DNA from: Nocardiopsis ansamitocini
Lineage (GTDB): Bacteria; Actinomycetota; Actinomycetes; Streptosporangiales; Streptosporangiaceae
DNA length: 64,000 nucleotides
Direction of reading: 5' to 3'
Assembly: GCF_030268225.1 (NCBI RefSeq)
Contig: NZ_BSQG01000003.1
Location: forward strand, 1 to 64,000
The notes beneath the pieces were generated by a model. The model was not told the DNA's origin, made no database searches, and saw only the letters and a program-made list of their open reading frames with translations. This document shows, piece by piece, positions 8,738 through 16,313 of this stretch. Both the position numbers and the translations under genes were made by a program. Within the stretch, counting starts at the first letter, position 1. Each line of letters opens with the position of its first letter.

Positions 8738-9937
8738 TTAGAGGAAGGTCTTTCCCTCTCCCCGGTAGGTGGGGACGGTGGCCACGACCTCGTCACCGTC
8801 GACGAGGTGAAGTTGGTCGAAACGTTCGCAGAGCTCGCCGGCTTTGGCGTGGCGCATCCAGACCCGGTCGCCGATGGCCAGGGCGTCCGCGGGTGCCCCC
8901 TTGAGCGGTGTCTGTACTTCCCCGACGCCCTCGGTACTGCTGTAGTCGAGACCGGGCGGCAGGTAGGGCTGGGGGAGTCGCGTGCTGTCGCCCGGGCCGG
9001 AGGCGGTGTATCCACCGCCGAGGGCGGTGACCACGCCGGGAGCAGGGCGGCGAACGACGGGCAGTGCGAACAAGGCGGCCGGTCGGCCGGTGAAGGATCG
9101 GTAGTGGTCGAAGAGGCGGGGTTGGTAGAGCCCGGAGCCCGCGGCGACCTCGGTCACGGCACGCTCGCGGCTGGTGATGTGCAGGCTCCCGGTGCCGCCA
9201 CCGTTGACGAAGCGGAGGGGGGCGACCTCGCTGACCGCGCGTACGATCTGGGCCCGCCGCCGGGCGAGTTCGTACTGGGACTGTTGCTGGACCCATTGCA
9301 GTACCCGGCCGTAGACGGGGCGTCCCGGGGGTGCGTCACCGATTCCGGCGATCTGTGCCTCGTAGGCCATGATGCCGTCGAGGTGCAGGCCCGGGCGCCG
9401 GCTGATCAGGCGTGCGAGAGCAACGGCCTGGCCGGGGGTGCGGAGAGGGGAGCGGTGTGCGCCGATGCGGTTGCGCTGCCCGAGTGGTTGCCAGCTGGTG
9501 TCGATATCGATGCACACCCTGATGGGGGTTGCAGGGGCGGGTGCGGCAGCGGTGATGACGTCCAGATGGTCGGAACTGTCGACAACGACGGTGATCTTTG
9601 CGGCGGCCTCGGGGTCGGCCCCCAGGGCGGTGATGGCGTGGGCGTCGACGGTCGGGTAGGCGACGAGGATGTCGTGGCCGTCCAGCGTCTCGTCGGCGGC
9701 CAGCCATAGTGCTTCGGGGAGGGTGTAGGCCATGATCCCGGAATAACCCGGGGTGGCCAGGGTCGTGCGCAGAAGGTGGCGGCACCGGACGGATTTGCTG
9801 GCGACCCGGATGGGCATGCCGCCGGCGCGACGGGTGAGGTCTGCGGCGTTGGCGCGCATAGCCGCCAGGTCGACGATGGCGAAGGGGGCTTCCAGGTGTG
9901 CGGTCGCTACTTCGTAGCGGTCACGAACACTACTCAT
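8738..9937 (-). CDS. PLP fold-III amino acid deaminase/aldolase
   Basis: A 399-residue protein of the alanine-racemase N-terminal (fold type III) superfamily with the D-threonine-aldolase/D-serine-dehydratase C-terminal domain. The PLP lysine is in PIRVASKSVR (about residue 48); barrel strands DIDTSWQP and FVNGGGTGS carry the expected phosphate-contact glycines, and the C-terminal region has the metal-site-like block KGAPADALAIGDRVWMRHAKAGE. It probably cleaves or deaminates a beta-hydroxy D-amino acid in the cytoplasm, but the exact substrate is open. It stands alone, diverging from purU, with palindromes directly upstream. Confidence 0.85.
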   Translation of the reverse strand: MSSVRDRYEVATAHLEAPFAIVDLAAMRANAADLTRRAGGMPIRVASKSVRCRHLLRTTLATPGYSGIMAYTLPEALWLAADETLDGHDILVAYPTVDAHAITALGADPEAAAKITVVVDSSDHLDVITAAAPAPATPIRVCIDIDTSWQPLGQRNRIGAHRSPLRTPGQAVALARLISRRPGLHLDGIMAYEAQIAGIGDAPPGRPVYGRVLQWVQQQSQYELARRRAQIVRAVSEVAPLRFVNGGGTGSLHITSRERAVTEVAAGSGLYQPRLFDHYRSFTGRPAALFALPVVRRPAPGVVTALGGGYTASGPGDSTRLPQPYLPPGLDYSSTEGVGEVQTPLKGAPADALAIGDRVWMRHAKAGELCERFDQLHLVDGDEVVATVPTYRGEGKTFL

Positions 9938-9938
9938 A

Positions 9939-9955
9939 GTGTGAGCATGTCACAC
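9939..9955 (-). promoter_or_regulatory. Palindromic operator candidate at the aldolase start
   Basis: GTGTGA and TCACAC are perfect inverted arms around five bases, ending two bases from the aldolase start codon. A second palindrome, TGAAA-ctt-TTTCA, lies at 9961-9973. The first resembles a CRP site but has a 5-bp instead of 6-bp spacer. The position suits a repressor of the aldolase; no cognate regulator gene is adjacent. Confidence 0.45.
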
Positions 9956-10100
9956 GTTTGTGAAACTTTTTCATGTTGGATGGTGGAATCTCTGCCGGCG
10001 GTTACCGGACTCCCCCCGGCCGCCAAAGCGGCCTGGGTAGGCTGGTGGTCCTGCTCATCGGCTGCTTCCCAGCCGGTGTCCCGCCTCTGAGAAGGTCCTT

Positions 10101-10967
10101 TTGACAGACATGAGCGAGCGCGAATTCGTCCTGACCCTGTCGTGCCCCGACAGCCGTGGAATCGTTGCGGCGGTGGCCAACCTGTTGGCCGCTCACAGCG
10201 GCAACATCGACGAGAGTCAGCAGTGCGGCGACCACTACACGGGACGCTTCTTCATGCGGGTGCAGTTCAGCGTCGACGACGCGGGAGTGAGCGAGGACGC
10301 GCTTCGGGGGGCGTTCGCGGGACTCGCCGCGGAGTTCTCGATGGATTGGAACCTGTGGCGGCGTGACGTTCGCCCCAGGGTGCTGGTGATGGTCTCCCGG
10401 TTCGGTCACTGTCTCAACCACCTGCTCTACCGTCAGCGCAGCGGCCTGCTGGGGATCGACATCGCGGGTGTGGTGTCCAACCACCGCGATCTGGAGTTCT
10501 TGGCCGACTCCTACGGCCTTCCCTTCCACCACCTTCCGGTGACGTCGCAGAACAAACCGGCGCAGGAGGCCCGGTTGCTCGAGCTGGTCGAGGATGCAGA
10601 GGTGGACCTGGTGGTACTGGCCCGCTATATGCAGGTGCTCTCGGAGGACCTCTGCCAGAAGATGTCCGGACGCGTCATCAACATCCACCACTCCTTCCTG
10701 CCGAGCTTCAAGGGAGCCCGCCCCTATCACCAGGCGCACGCGCGTGGCGTGAAGCTCATCGGGGCGACCGCCCACTATGTGACGGCGGATCTGGACGAGG
10801 GGCCCATCATCGAGCAGGAGGTGGCCCGTGTCGACCACGCCGCCACCCCCGAGCAGCTGACCGCGATGGGGCAGGACCTGGAGTCGGTGGCGTTGGCACG
10901 GGCCGTCGGTTGGCACGCCGAGCACCGGATCCTCATCAACGGAGAGAAGACGGTGGTGTTCCGGTAG
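10101..10967 (+). CDS. purU: Formyltetrahydrofolate deformylase
   Basis: A 288-residue PurU that hydrolyses 10-formyl-THF to formate and THF, feeding formate-dependent purine synthesis and balancing one-carbon pools. An N-terminal ACT domain (FVLTLSCPDSRGIVAAVANLL, residues 8-80) is the regulatory part; the C-terminal formyltransferase fold has the catalytic Asn-His block INIHHSFLPSFKGARPYHQA and the terminal GATAHYVTADLDEGPII with its catalytic Asp. The start TTG has AGAAGG six bases upstream; ATG 10110 is an alternative. A one-carbon role links it loosely with the glycine-cleavage operon at 20-22 kb. Confidence 0.95.
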   Translation: MTDMSEREFVLTLSCPDSRGIVAAVANLLAAHSGNIDESQQCGDHYTGRFFMRVQFSVDDAGVSEDALRGAFAGLAAEFSMDWNLWRRDVRPRVLVMVSRFGHCLNHLLYRQRSGLLGIDIAGVVSNHRDLEFLADSYGLPFHHLPVTSQNKPAQEARLLELVEDAEVDLVVLARYMQVLSEDLCQKMSGRVINIHHSFLPSFKGARPYHQAHARGVKLIGATAHYVTADLDEGPIIEQEVARVDHAATPEQLTAMGQDLESVALARAVGWHAEHRILINGEKTVVFR

Positions 10968-10995
10968 GCCCGGCGTGGGCCCGCTTCGAGCGGGG

Positions 10996-11436
10996 TCAGA
11001 CGATGTCGGCGATGTCGATGTCCACACGGGCGATGACCCAGCCGAGTTGGTTGCGCGCAGCCGACAGCACCGACCGGCGCAGGACCTCGGCCGCTTCGGG
11101 GATGGGGGTCCCGGTATCGGCGCGAACGGTGAGGCGCACGGAGTATCCCTCGGTCTCGGCTTCGCCGATCTGGCAGCGCCCCACCCGGAGCCCGGGGGTC
11201 CGGTCAGCGGCCATGCGCAGGATCTTCGCGGCGACGGACTCGCGTACCTGGGTGTGGCCGTTGTCCGGAAGAGACCGGGTCGAGGGGACGTCCAGGACGC
11301 GCGTCGAGCGCCCCTCCCGCCGAACCGTGTTCATCACGTTGTCGAGGAGTTGGGGAGGGGCCGTGACGCGTTCCTCCCTGAGTTCGTCGCGGGCCGAGTC
11401 GAGGGTGGGGTCGGGCTCGGTGTGCTCTACCGCCAT
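10996..11436 (-). CDS. Asp23/Gls24 family protein coupled to the sigma factor
   Basis: A 146-residue Asp23/Gls24-type protein: after a variable acidic N-terminus the family core reads VRESVAAKILRMAADRTPGLRVG with the later strand-rich YSVRLTVRADTGTPIPEAAEVLRRSVLSA and ARVDIDIADIV. Its ATG lies inside the last codons of the ECF sigma gene (10-base overlap), so the two are translated together. In Firmicutes Asp23 coats the inner membrane through AmaP during envelope stress. Here the coupling suggests the protein binds, restrains or reports to the sigma factor, which is inference. No anti-sigma zinc motif is present. Confidence 0.85.
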   Translation of the reverse strand: MAVEHTEPDPTLDSARDELREERVTAPPQLLDNVMNTVRREGRSTRVLDVPSTRSLPDNGHTQVRESVAAKILRMAADRTPGLRVGRCQIGEAETEGYSVRLTVRADTGTPIPEAAEVLRRSVLSAARNQLGWVIARVDIDIADIV

Positions 11437-11993
11437 GGTTTCAGCGCCTCCACGAGATGGGTGCGGGCACGGTGGATGCGCCCGCGTACGGCAGTCGGTG
11501 TGGCGTCGACGATCGCTGCTATCTCCTCATAACTCATTCCTTCCAGCTCGCGCAGTGTCCAACACACTCGTTGGGGCGGGGGGAGGTTTTCCAGGGCCTT
11601 GGCCAGGGCGCTGCGCAGATCGGTCGCCACCGAGTGGTGCTCGGGGCCAATCGAGGGGTCGGGCAGCTCCGCACCATCCTCCCCGATCGGCGACGTCGGG
11701 CGTCGTGACCGGATCGAGTTCAGGGCGCGCCGGCTGACGATCCGGTAGAGCCACCCTGAGAAGGTCGCCGGATTGTCCAGTTCGGGCAGTTGTCGCCAGG
11801 CGGCGATGAACGCTTCCTGCGCGGCGTCGGCGGCGTCACCCTCGTTGCCGGTGACGCGCAGGGCGATCCGGTAGACGGGATTCTGGTAGCGCCGGACGAG
11901 CAGTTCGAAGGCGCTGGTGTCGCCGTCCTGGGCGTGTTCGACCAGGACGGAATCCGCAATGTCCTCTTCTGTGAGCATTTGGCGGCCTGCCAC
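11427..11993 (-). CDS. ECF-type RNA polymerase sigma factor
   Basis: A 188-residue sigma-70 family ECF factor. Region 2 (about residues 25-95) holds YQNPVYRIALRVTGNEGDAADAAQEAFIAAW and the DNA-melting segment; region 4 (about 130-180) holds LPPPQRVCWTLRELEGMSYEEIAAIVDATPTAVRGRIHRAR, the -35 recognising helix-turn-helix. Start is GTG 11993, with ATG 11978 as an in-frame alternative. No anti-sigma gene is next to it; instead an Asp23 protein overlaps its end. It is divergent from the CsbD/Asp23 genes and most likely transcribes them and itself. Confidence 0.93.
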   Translation of the reverse strand: MAGRQMLTEEDIADSVLVEHAQDGDTSAFELLVRRYQNPVYRIALRVTGNEGDAADAAQEAFIAAWRQLPELDNPATFSGWLYRIVSRRALNSIRSRRPTSPIGEDGAELPDPSIGPEHHSVATDLRSALAKALENLPPPQRVCWTLRELEGMSYEEIAAIVDATPTAVRGRIHRARTHLVEALKPWR

Positions 11994-12028
11994 ATCCTTC
12001 GGACGTACAATGATTGACTACTTTATGC

Positions 12029-12040
12029 ATTTGATCAAAT
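12029..12040. promoter_or_regulatory. Perfect palindrome ATTTGATCAAAT in divergent promoter region
   Basis: A 12-bp perfect palindrome lies in an AT-rich stretch 36 bases upstream of the ECF sigma gene, inside the divergent region (11994-12256). A second imperfect palindrome, TGACC-ca-GGTCA, is at 12094-12105. Both are unusual in GC-rich DNA and fit operators or sigma-factor control elements. Confidence 0.5.
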
Positions 12041-12256
12041 ACATTGGGTAATGACGTGCTGGGCGGACCCCTCGTGTTGGTCGTTGATTTAAGTGACCCA
12101 GGTCACAATACTTCGACCGTGAGGATGGGGCGCTGAACCGTGTCTTCCATATGTAACGGCAGGAACCGCTATCGAAGACCTCGACAGAAGCGGACTCCGC
12201 CAAAGCGATAGGCCATTTGCCCCTAGGGCAGATGTCGAAACATAGGAGAGAACCCC

Positions 12257-12454
12257 ATGGGCCAGCTGGGAAACCGCTTCGAAGACGTCGCCGGCAAGGC
12301 CAAGGAGACCACTGGGAAGGCCACCGGAAATCGTGGGCTTGAGCGCGAAGGCAAAGCCGACCAGGTCAAAGCCCAGGCCAAAGAAGCAGTGGACGGTGCC
12401 AAGGACAAGCTCGGCGAGGCCGCGGACAAGGTCAAGGACGCTTTCAAGCGCTAA
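12257..12454 (+). CDS. CsbD family stress protein
   Basis: A 65-residue, highly charged protein rich in Lys, Ala, Glu and Asp, starting MGQLGNRFEDVAGKAKETTG and repeating helix segments with KAKE/KDKLGEA steps. This is the CsbD pattern, a general-stress protein family whose members are induced by stress sigma factors and have no known enzyme activity. GGAGAGAACCCC precedes the ATG. It is the first rightward gene of the envelope-stress island, 74 bp before the next Asp23 gene, so it probably shares a promoter with it. Confidence 0.9.
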   Translation: MGQLGNRFEDVAGKAKETTGKATGNRGLEREGKADQVKAQAKEAVDGAKDKLGEAADKVKDAFKR

Positions 12455-12527
12455 AACGCCCGCACACTCCAGCCTCGGTGTCTATCCGCCGAGACAATCC
12501 ATCTGTTCGAGTTGAGGAGACCCTTCG

Positions 12528-13016
12528 ATGACCGAGACGCAGACGAAGACGGAGAACAGCAAGGTGCCCACCGCCCGTGACACCAGCAGGAATTCCCGCG
12601 AACTGGTGACCTCCAACGGTCGGACCTCCATCGCCGACAACGTCGTCGCCAAGATCGCCGGCATGGCGGCCCGCGAGGTCGGTGGCGTCTACCGCATGGG
12701 TGGCGGTGCGGCCCGTGCCTTCGGCGCGATGCGTGACCGGATTCCCGGCGCCAGCAGCAACAGCACTGCTTCGCGCGGAGTGGCCGTCGAGGTCGGCGAG
12801 CGTCAGGCGGCCGTGGACATCGACCTCGTCGTGGAGTACGGGGTGGCAATCCCCGACCTCGCCTCGGCGGTGCGCCGCAACGTCATCAATGGCGTCGAGC
12901 GCATGACCGGCCTGGAGGTCACCGAGGTCAACATCACCATCGACGACATCCACCTCCCGGACGAGGACGACCAGGAAGAGGACACCGGCCGCCCGATCGA
13001 GCCGCGGGTGCAGTGA
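12528..13016 (+). CDS. Asp23/Gls24 family envelope stress protein
   Basis: A 162-residue Asp23/Gls24 protein, the most canonical of the island. The core begins GRTSIADNVVAKIAGMAAREVGGVY (about residues 25-50), continues with VAVEVGERQAAVDIDLVVEYG and ends in ITGLEV-type strand EVTEVNITIDDIHLP. The C-terminal tail is acidic. There is no membrane segment; recruitment to the membrane probably needs the AmaP-like protein downstream. AGGAGACC stands before the ATG. One base separates its stop from the next start, so the operon is tight. Confidence 0.93.
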   Translation: MTETQTKTENSKVPTARDTSRNSRELVTSNGRTSIADNVVAKIAGMAAREVGGVYRMGGGAARAFGAMRDRIPGASSNSTASRGVAVEVGERQAAVDIDLVVEYGVAIPDLASAVRRNVINGVERMTGLEVTEVNITIDDIHLPDEDDQEEDTGRPIEPRVQ

Positions 13017-13017
13017 C

Positions 13018-13335
13018 ATGCCGGCCAACGCCGAAGCCCGGGAACACGTGAGTTCACGAATCGCCCTACGGGTGCGGGCGCTTCCCGACGTGGTCGAGCT
13101 GTCCTCGGGCTCGTTCGGAACGTTGGCCACCCCGTTGCCCGGGGGAACGGTGGACGGGGTGGCCGTACGCGACGACATTGTCGAGGTCGGTGTGGTCGTC
13201 CGCTACGGGCGCCCGTTGCCGGAGGTCGCCGCCGACGTCCAGGCGGCAGTAGTACCCCTGGCAGAGGGGCGCGCGGTACACGTGTCCGTCGAGGACGTGA
13301 TCGCAGGGCTGCCGGAGACACGCGAGGAGAGGTGA
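13018..13335 (+). CDS. Short Asp23-like protein
   Basis: A 105-residue protein with the Asp23-type second half: GVAVRDDIVEVGVVVRYGRPLPEVAADVQAAVVPL and HVSVEDVIAGLP parallel the strand-helix-strand core of the preceding gene. The N-terminal helix is shorter (IALRVRALPDVVELSSG). It is probably a paralogue that arose by duplication and may form mixed assemblies. The next gene starts 3 bp after its stop. Confidence 0.8.
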   Translation: MPANAEAREHVSSRIALRVRALPDVVELSSGSFGTLATPLPGGTVDGVAVRDDIVEVGVVVRYGRPLPEVAADVQAAVVPLAEGRAVHVSVEDVIAGLPETREER

Positions 13336-13338
13336 AAG

Positions 13339-13590
13339 GTGCGGGACCAGCGCAGGGAATTCCGGGAGTGGGTCAAACGCAACCATCCCGACCTGGGCGG
13401 TGACCCCCATGCTTTTGCCGCAGGCCTCGCGGGTCGACGCGGTAACGCAGGCCCGGTGTCCCGGCCGTCGTCAGGGGCCGGCCGGGACGCCGTCGGAGTG
13501 CATCGGACGCCACGCGGGCCATTCGGTTGGATCGCCGAGAGCCTTCGGCGCAGACGCAGGCGGCGAGCCATGGCACGCCGCCTCAAATAA
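13339..13590 (+). CDS. Small basic protein with a J-domain-like helix
   Basis: An 83-residue basic protein. The segment REWVKRNHPDLGGDPHAFAAGL resembles the HPD loop and helix III of DnaJ J-domains (typical HPDrGGDPe.F), though it is only a fragment of a J-domain and the rest is Arg-rich (RRRRRRRAMARRLK). The HPD triplet is the Hsp70 contact in true J-proteins, so a chaperone link is possible but unproven. It lies inside the Asp23 operon. Translation starts at GTG with AGGTGAAAG upstream. Confidence 0.6.
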   Translation: MRDQRREFREWVKRNHPDLGGDPHAFAAGLAGRRGNAGPVSRPSSGAGRDAVGVHRTPRGPFGWIAESLRRRRRRRAMARRLK

Positions 13591-13624
13591 CGCCGCGCTC
13601 ATCAACTGATCAGGAGGAATCACC

Positions 13625-13795
13625 ATGTGGCCGATTGTGGGACTGGCATTCGGATCCGTATTGGGACTGGCGGGAGCCTTCGGAGGTTTCGGAGCGTTCG
13701 CGCTGGTACTGGTACTCGGGCTTGTCGGGTTCCTGGCAGGCCGCGCGTTCCAGGGCGAGATCGACCTCGCCGAGCTGTTCACACGGCGCAACTGA
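13625..13795 (+). CDS. DUF2273-like small membrane protein
   Basis: A 56-residue peptide, MWPIVGLAFGSVLGLAGAFG onwards. It consists of two short hydrophobic glycine-rich segments (about residues 3-22 and 24-40) and a charged tail ending TRRN. This is the shape of DUF2273 proteins that accompany asp23 and amaP in Firmicutes, so family membership is likely by context and topology. AGGAGGAATCACC precedes the ATG. Stop at 13795, then 12 bp to the next gene. Confidence 0.75.
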   Translation: MWPIVGLAFGSVLGLAGAFGGFGAFALVLVLGLVGFLAGRAFQGEIDLAELFTRRN

Positions 13796-13807
13796 CCGGG
13801 AGCGCCG

Positions 13808-14197
13808 ATGAGTACAACGATGAACACGGCACCGCCGGTCGCGGTCCCACGGGCGCGTATCGCCGAGGAACGCGGACGCACGGTGATCCCTGATGCGGTC
13901 GTCGCCAAGATCGCGGGACGTGTGGCCGACGAGGTCGAAGGAACACGCGGTATGCACCGCGGCCTCGGTTCCCTCCTCGGAGGTAGTCCCAGGCCCGCAA
14001 AAGCACAGGTGAAGATAGCAGGAACGTCTGTGACGGTGCGGTTGAGCATTGCGGTGACCTATCCCCATCCCGTTCGACAGACCACGCGTGACGTGCGCGA
14101 AAGGGTGAGCAGACGGGTCCTGGAGCTGACTGGGCTGACCGTCCGGCACGTGGACATCGAGGTCTCGGAACTGGTCCGCGACGCCCGAACGGCTTAG
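13808..14197 (+). CDS. Asp23/Gls24 family envelope stress protein
   Basis: A 129-residue Asp23 protein with the core GRTVIPDAVVAKIAGRVADEVEGTRG (residues 23-48), SVTVRLSIAVTYPHPVRQTTRDVRERVSRRVLELTG and the closing strand HVDIEVSELV. It is the third full family member in this island. The N-terminus MSTTMNTAPPVAV is unstructured. GGGAGCGCCG precedes the start. Positioned between the DUF2273-like peptide and the DUF6286 membrane protein, it likely forms part of one membrane-associated complex. Confidence 0.92.
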   Translation: MSTTMNTAPPVAVPRARIAEERGRTVIPDAVVAKIAGRVADEVEGTRGMHRGLGSLLGGSPRPAKAQVKIAGTSVTVRLSIAVTYPHPVRQTTRDVRERVSRRVLELTGLTVRHVDIEVSELVRDARTA

Positions 14198-14235
14198 TCG
14201 CAGACATCTTCGAGGGCGAGAAAGGAAGCGCACCG

Positions 14236-14925
14236 GTGACTTTCCCCCTGAGTGAACGACTGGCGCGGCCGCTCATGGCAAGGACCGGCAGCGACCAGGG
14301 AACGGAATTGGAAAAGGACATGACGACGGTAGAAGAGGCGTTGAGCCGCCCGGACCCGGTTGTCGCCAGGCGGGCCGACCGCGTGGCTGTCCACACCTTC
14401 CGGCCATACCGCTCCTGGCCGGCTTTCATTGCCGGAGCGGTGATCATGGGGGTGGCGGGACTGGCCGCGGTCGAGGTCATCTCCGCGCTCGCGGGCAGTC
14501 CGTTGAGTCTGCTCCCGGTTGACCGGGCCACAGGTTATGCCGGAAGCGCGCGATGGGCCGATCCGACGGTCAAGATCGCCTCGGGAGTGCTGGCGTTGAT
14601 CGGCCTGGTATTGATCTCGCTCGCGTTGGTGCCCGGCCGTGGCCACTGGCTGGCGTTGCGCACCGAGGATCCCGCTTTTGTGGTCGGACTGTCCAAAGGG
14701 GCGCTGCGCAGAGCTTTGGCCGCGGCTGCGTGCGAGGTGGACGGGGTGCGCTCCGCCCATGTGACGCTTGGCCGCCGCCGGGTAGCCGTGCGCGCTCATA
14801 CCGAGCTGCGCCGATCCGATGAATTGCCCGGCCTGGTTCGTGAGGCCGTGCGCCGCAGGCTGGGCGACCTGGCTCCAGTCCGTGAACTCAATGTTCGGGC
14901 GAGCGTCCGATACGCGAAGGCGTGA
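14236..14925 (+). CDS. DUF6286 membrane protein
   Basis: A 229-residue protein with a variable N-terminus (residues 1-55), two hydrophobic segments (AFIAGAVIMGVAGLAAVEVIS and VLALIGLVLISLALV, about residues 65-85 and 115-132), and a C-terminal soluble domain (TEDPAFVVGLSKGALRRALAAAACEVDGV, ARVRAH... strands) as in the actinobacterial DUF6286 family. Within this island it is the likely membrane anchor paired with Asp23. The GTG start has GAAAGGAAG upstream; ATG 14320 is a later option. Six bases separate its stop from the next start. Confidence 0.8.
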   Translation: MTFPLSERLARPLMARTGSDQGTELEKDMTTVEEALSRPDPVVARRADRVAVHTFRPYRSWPAFIAGAVIMGVAGLAAVEVISALAGSPLSLLPVDRATGYAGSARWADPTVKIASGVLALIGLVLISLALVPGRGHWLALRTEDPAFVVGLSKGALRRALAAAACEVDGVRSAHVTLGRRRVAVRAHTELRRSDELPGLVREAVRRRLGDLAPVRELNVRASVRYAKA

Positions 14926-14931
14926 TCGATC

Positions 14932-15528
14932 ATGACGGTAGGTAAGAAGGCGCGCAAATCCGCGCGCGGTAACCGATGGGGACTGGCGTTCGTAGGGCTC
15001 CTCCTGTTGGCCGCCGGAGCCGCTGCCCTGGCCGCCGGCCTGGGCGCATTCGGTACGGGCGTCGCCGGTTCGCCCCTGCTCACCGACTCGGCCGCCCGGT
15101 ACACCAGGGCCTCATGGGTGCCCTATGCGGTGGTGGCGCTCTCGGTGGTCCTCGCCCTGATCGCCCTCCGCTGGTTGGTGGTCCAGGGCAGGGTCGACTG
15201 GGTCGGTCGGTTGCGAATGGAACCCGAACCCCTGATGGGGACCACCGAGTTGACGGCCGGCGCGGCACGCGGGGTGTTCGAAGAGGAAGTCGGGGAGTAC
15301 CCAGGCGTACGCCGCGCGCGTGTCAAGATGACCGAGTCCAGCAGTTCCCCGCACCTGCGTCTCGACCTGACCCTCAACGCCGACGCCGACGCCACCGCGG
15401 TGTGGCGGCGAGTCCGTGGTGAGGCGCTGGAGAACCTGCGATCCTCCCTCGAATTGGACCGGTTGCCCGCTGTCGTGCGGATGACAATGACCGCACCGGC
15501 CAAGAACCCCGCCCGAGAGCTCGTCTGA
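14932..15528 (+). CDS. amaP: AmaP-type alkaline shock membrane anchor
   Basis: A 198-residue protein with two transmembrane segments (LAFVGLLLLAAGAAALAAGL, residues 17-36, and WVPYAVVALSVVLALIALRWLVV, about 62-84) followed by a cytoplasmic Asp23-like alpha/beta tail (LTAGAARGVFEEEVGEYPGVRRARVKMTE). This is the layout of AmaP, which docks Asp23 to the membrane in Staphylococcus. It ends the operon and a hairpin follows. The symbol is by family likeness. Confidence 0.8.
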   Translation: MTVGKKARKSARGNRWGLAFVGLLLLAAGAAALAAGLGAFGTGVAGSPLLTDSAARYTRASWVPYAVVALSVVLALIALRWLVVQGRVDWVGRLRMEPEPLMGTTELTAGAARGVFEEEVGEYPGVRRARVKMTESSSSPHLRLDLTLNADADATAVWRRVRGEALENLRSSLELDRLPAVVRMTMTAPAKNPARELV

Positions 15529-15551
15529 GCGGATCGAAGCCATCCTGGAAA

Positions 15552-15590
15552 GCGGCGCCGGAGGACTTCGGGGGGAGCCTTCGGCGCCGC
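15552..15590 (+). terminator. Terminator of the Asp23 island
   Basis: GCGGCGCCGGAGG (15552-15564) pairs with CCTTCGGCGCCGC (15578-15590) with one mismatch, followed by the T-run GTTTTCTCC. It closes the Asp23 operon and separates it from the convergent HAD gene. Confidence 0.85.
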
Positions 15591-15620
15591 GTTTTCTCCA
15601 GGTGCGGCCCGGGACACTGG

Positions 15621-16313
15621 TCAGCCCAGCAGCGCGGACAGCACAGCATCGGTGTCGCACAGGTCGTCCAACACGACGGTGGCACCCGCTGCACGAAGAG
15701 CAGCGGCGTCGGCCAGTCCGGTTGCCACCGCCACGATCTGCGCGCCGCCCTCCAGGGCGGCGCGGACGTCGTTGGGGGTGTCACCCACCAGCACCGTGGT
15801 GCCGGAACCGAAGGCCACGCCGGTCGCCTCCTGTACACGTCGCTGGGCGATCTCTACGAGCTCCGGTCGCTCCCAGTGGTCGTCGCCGTAGCCGCCGAGG
15901 TCGAATTCGACGAGGTGCTCCAGCCCCAACGCATTCAGCTTGTGCCGGGCGTTCGCCCGGGCATTTCCAGTGAGCAGCGAGGACACCACGTCCGACTCGC
16001 GTGCGCAGCGCTCCAGGACCCGACGTGCGCCGGGGAGGACCCGGCCGCGGGTCCGTAGCCGGTCGCGGTTGTGTCGGAACTCCAGATCCTCCAGGCGCAG
16101 GAACTCGGGAAACTCGTCGGCCCGATGGGAAAGGCCGTTGGCCGCCAGGGTGTCGGTGAACCACTGCCATTCGGTGCGGCCGGGGCCGCGCGTCGTGACG
16201 TGGTCGGGCATCCCGCTGAAGGCGGTGAAGGCGGTGCAGAAGACCGACCACCCGATCCCCTCGACGTCGATGAGGGTCTTGTCGATGTCCCACAGCACCA
16301 GCCGCTTGCCCAC
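15621..16313 (-). CDS. HAD superfamily hydrolase (phosphatase-like)
   Basis: A 230-residue HAD enzyme. Motif I is LVLWDIDKTLID (nucleophile Asp about residue 9), motif II is VSSLLTGNA, motif III and IV are represented by the helix KLNALGL and LVGDTPNDVRAA (Asp pair). The cap insertion after motif I makes it a C1-cap type. Phosphatase or related phospho-transfer activity is expected; the substrate is not readable. The start is GTG with no strong ribosome site visible. It is convergent with amaP across the terminator. Confidence 0.9.
   Translation of the reverse strand: MGKRLVLWDIDKTLIDVEGIGWSVFCTAFTAFSGMPDHVTTRGPGRTEWQWFTDTLAANGLSHRADEFPEFLRLEDLEFRHNRDRLRTRGRVLPGARRVLERCARESDVVSSLLTGNARANARHKLNALGLEHLVEFDLGGYGDDHWERPELVEIAQRRVQEATGVAFGSGTTVLVGDTPNDVRAALEGGAQIVAVATGLADAAALRAAGATVVLDDLCDTDAVLSALLG

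Noticed and set aside
9939-9955. CRP-type site
   Set aside because: The half sites fit TGTGA/TCACA but the spacer is five rather than six bases, so only a generic operator is claimed.
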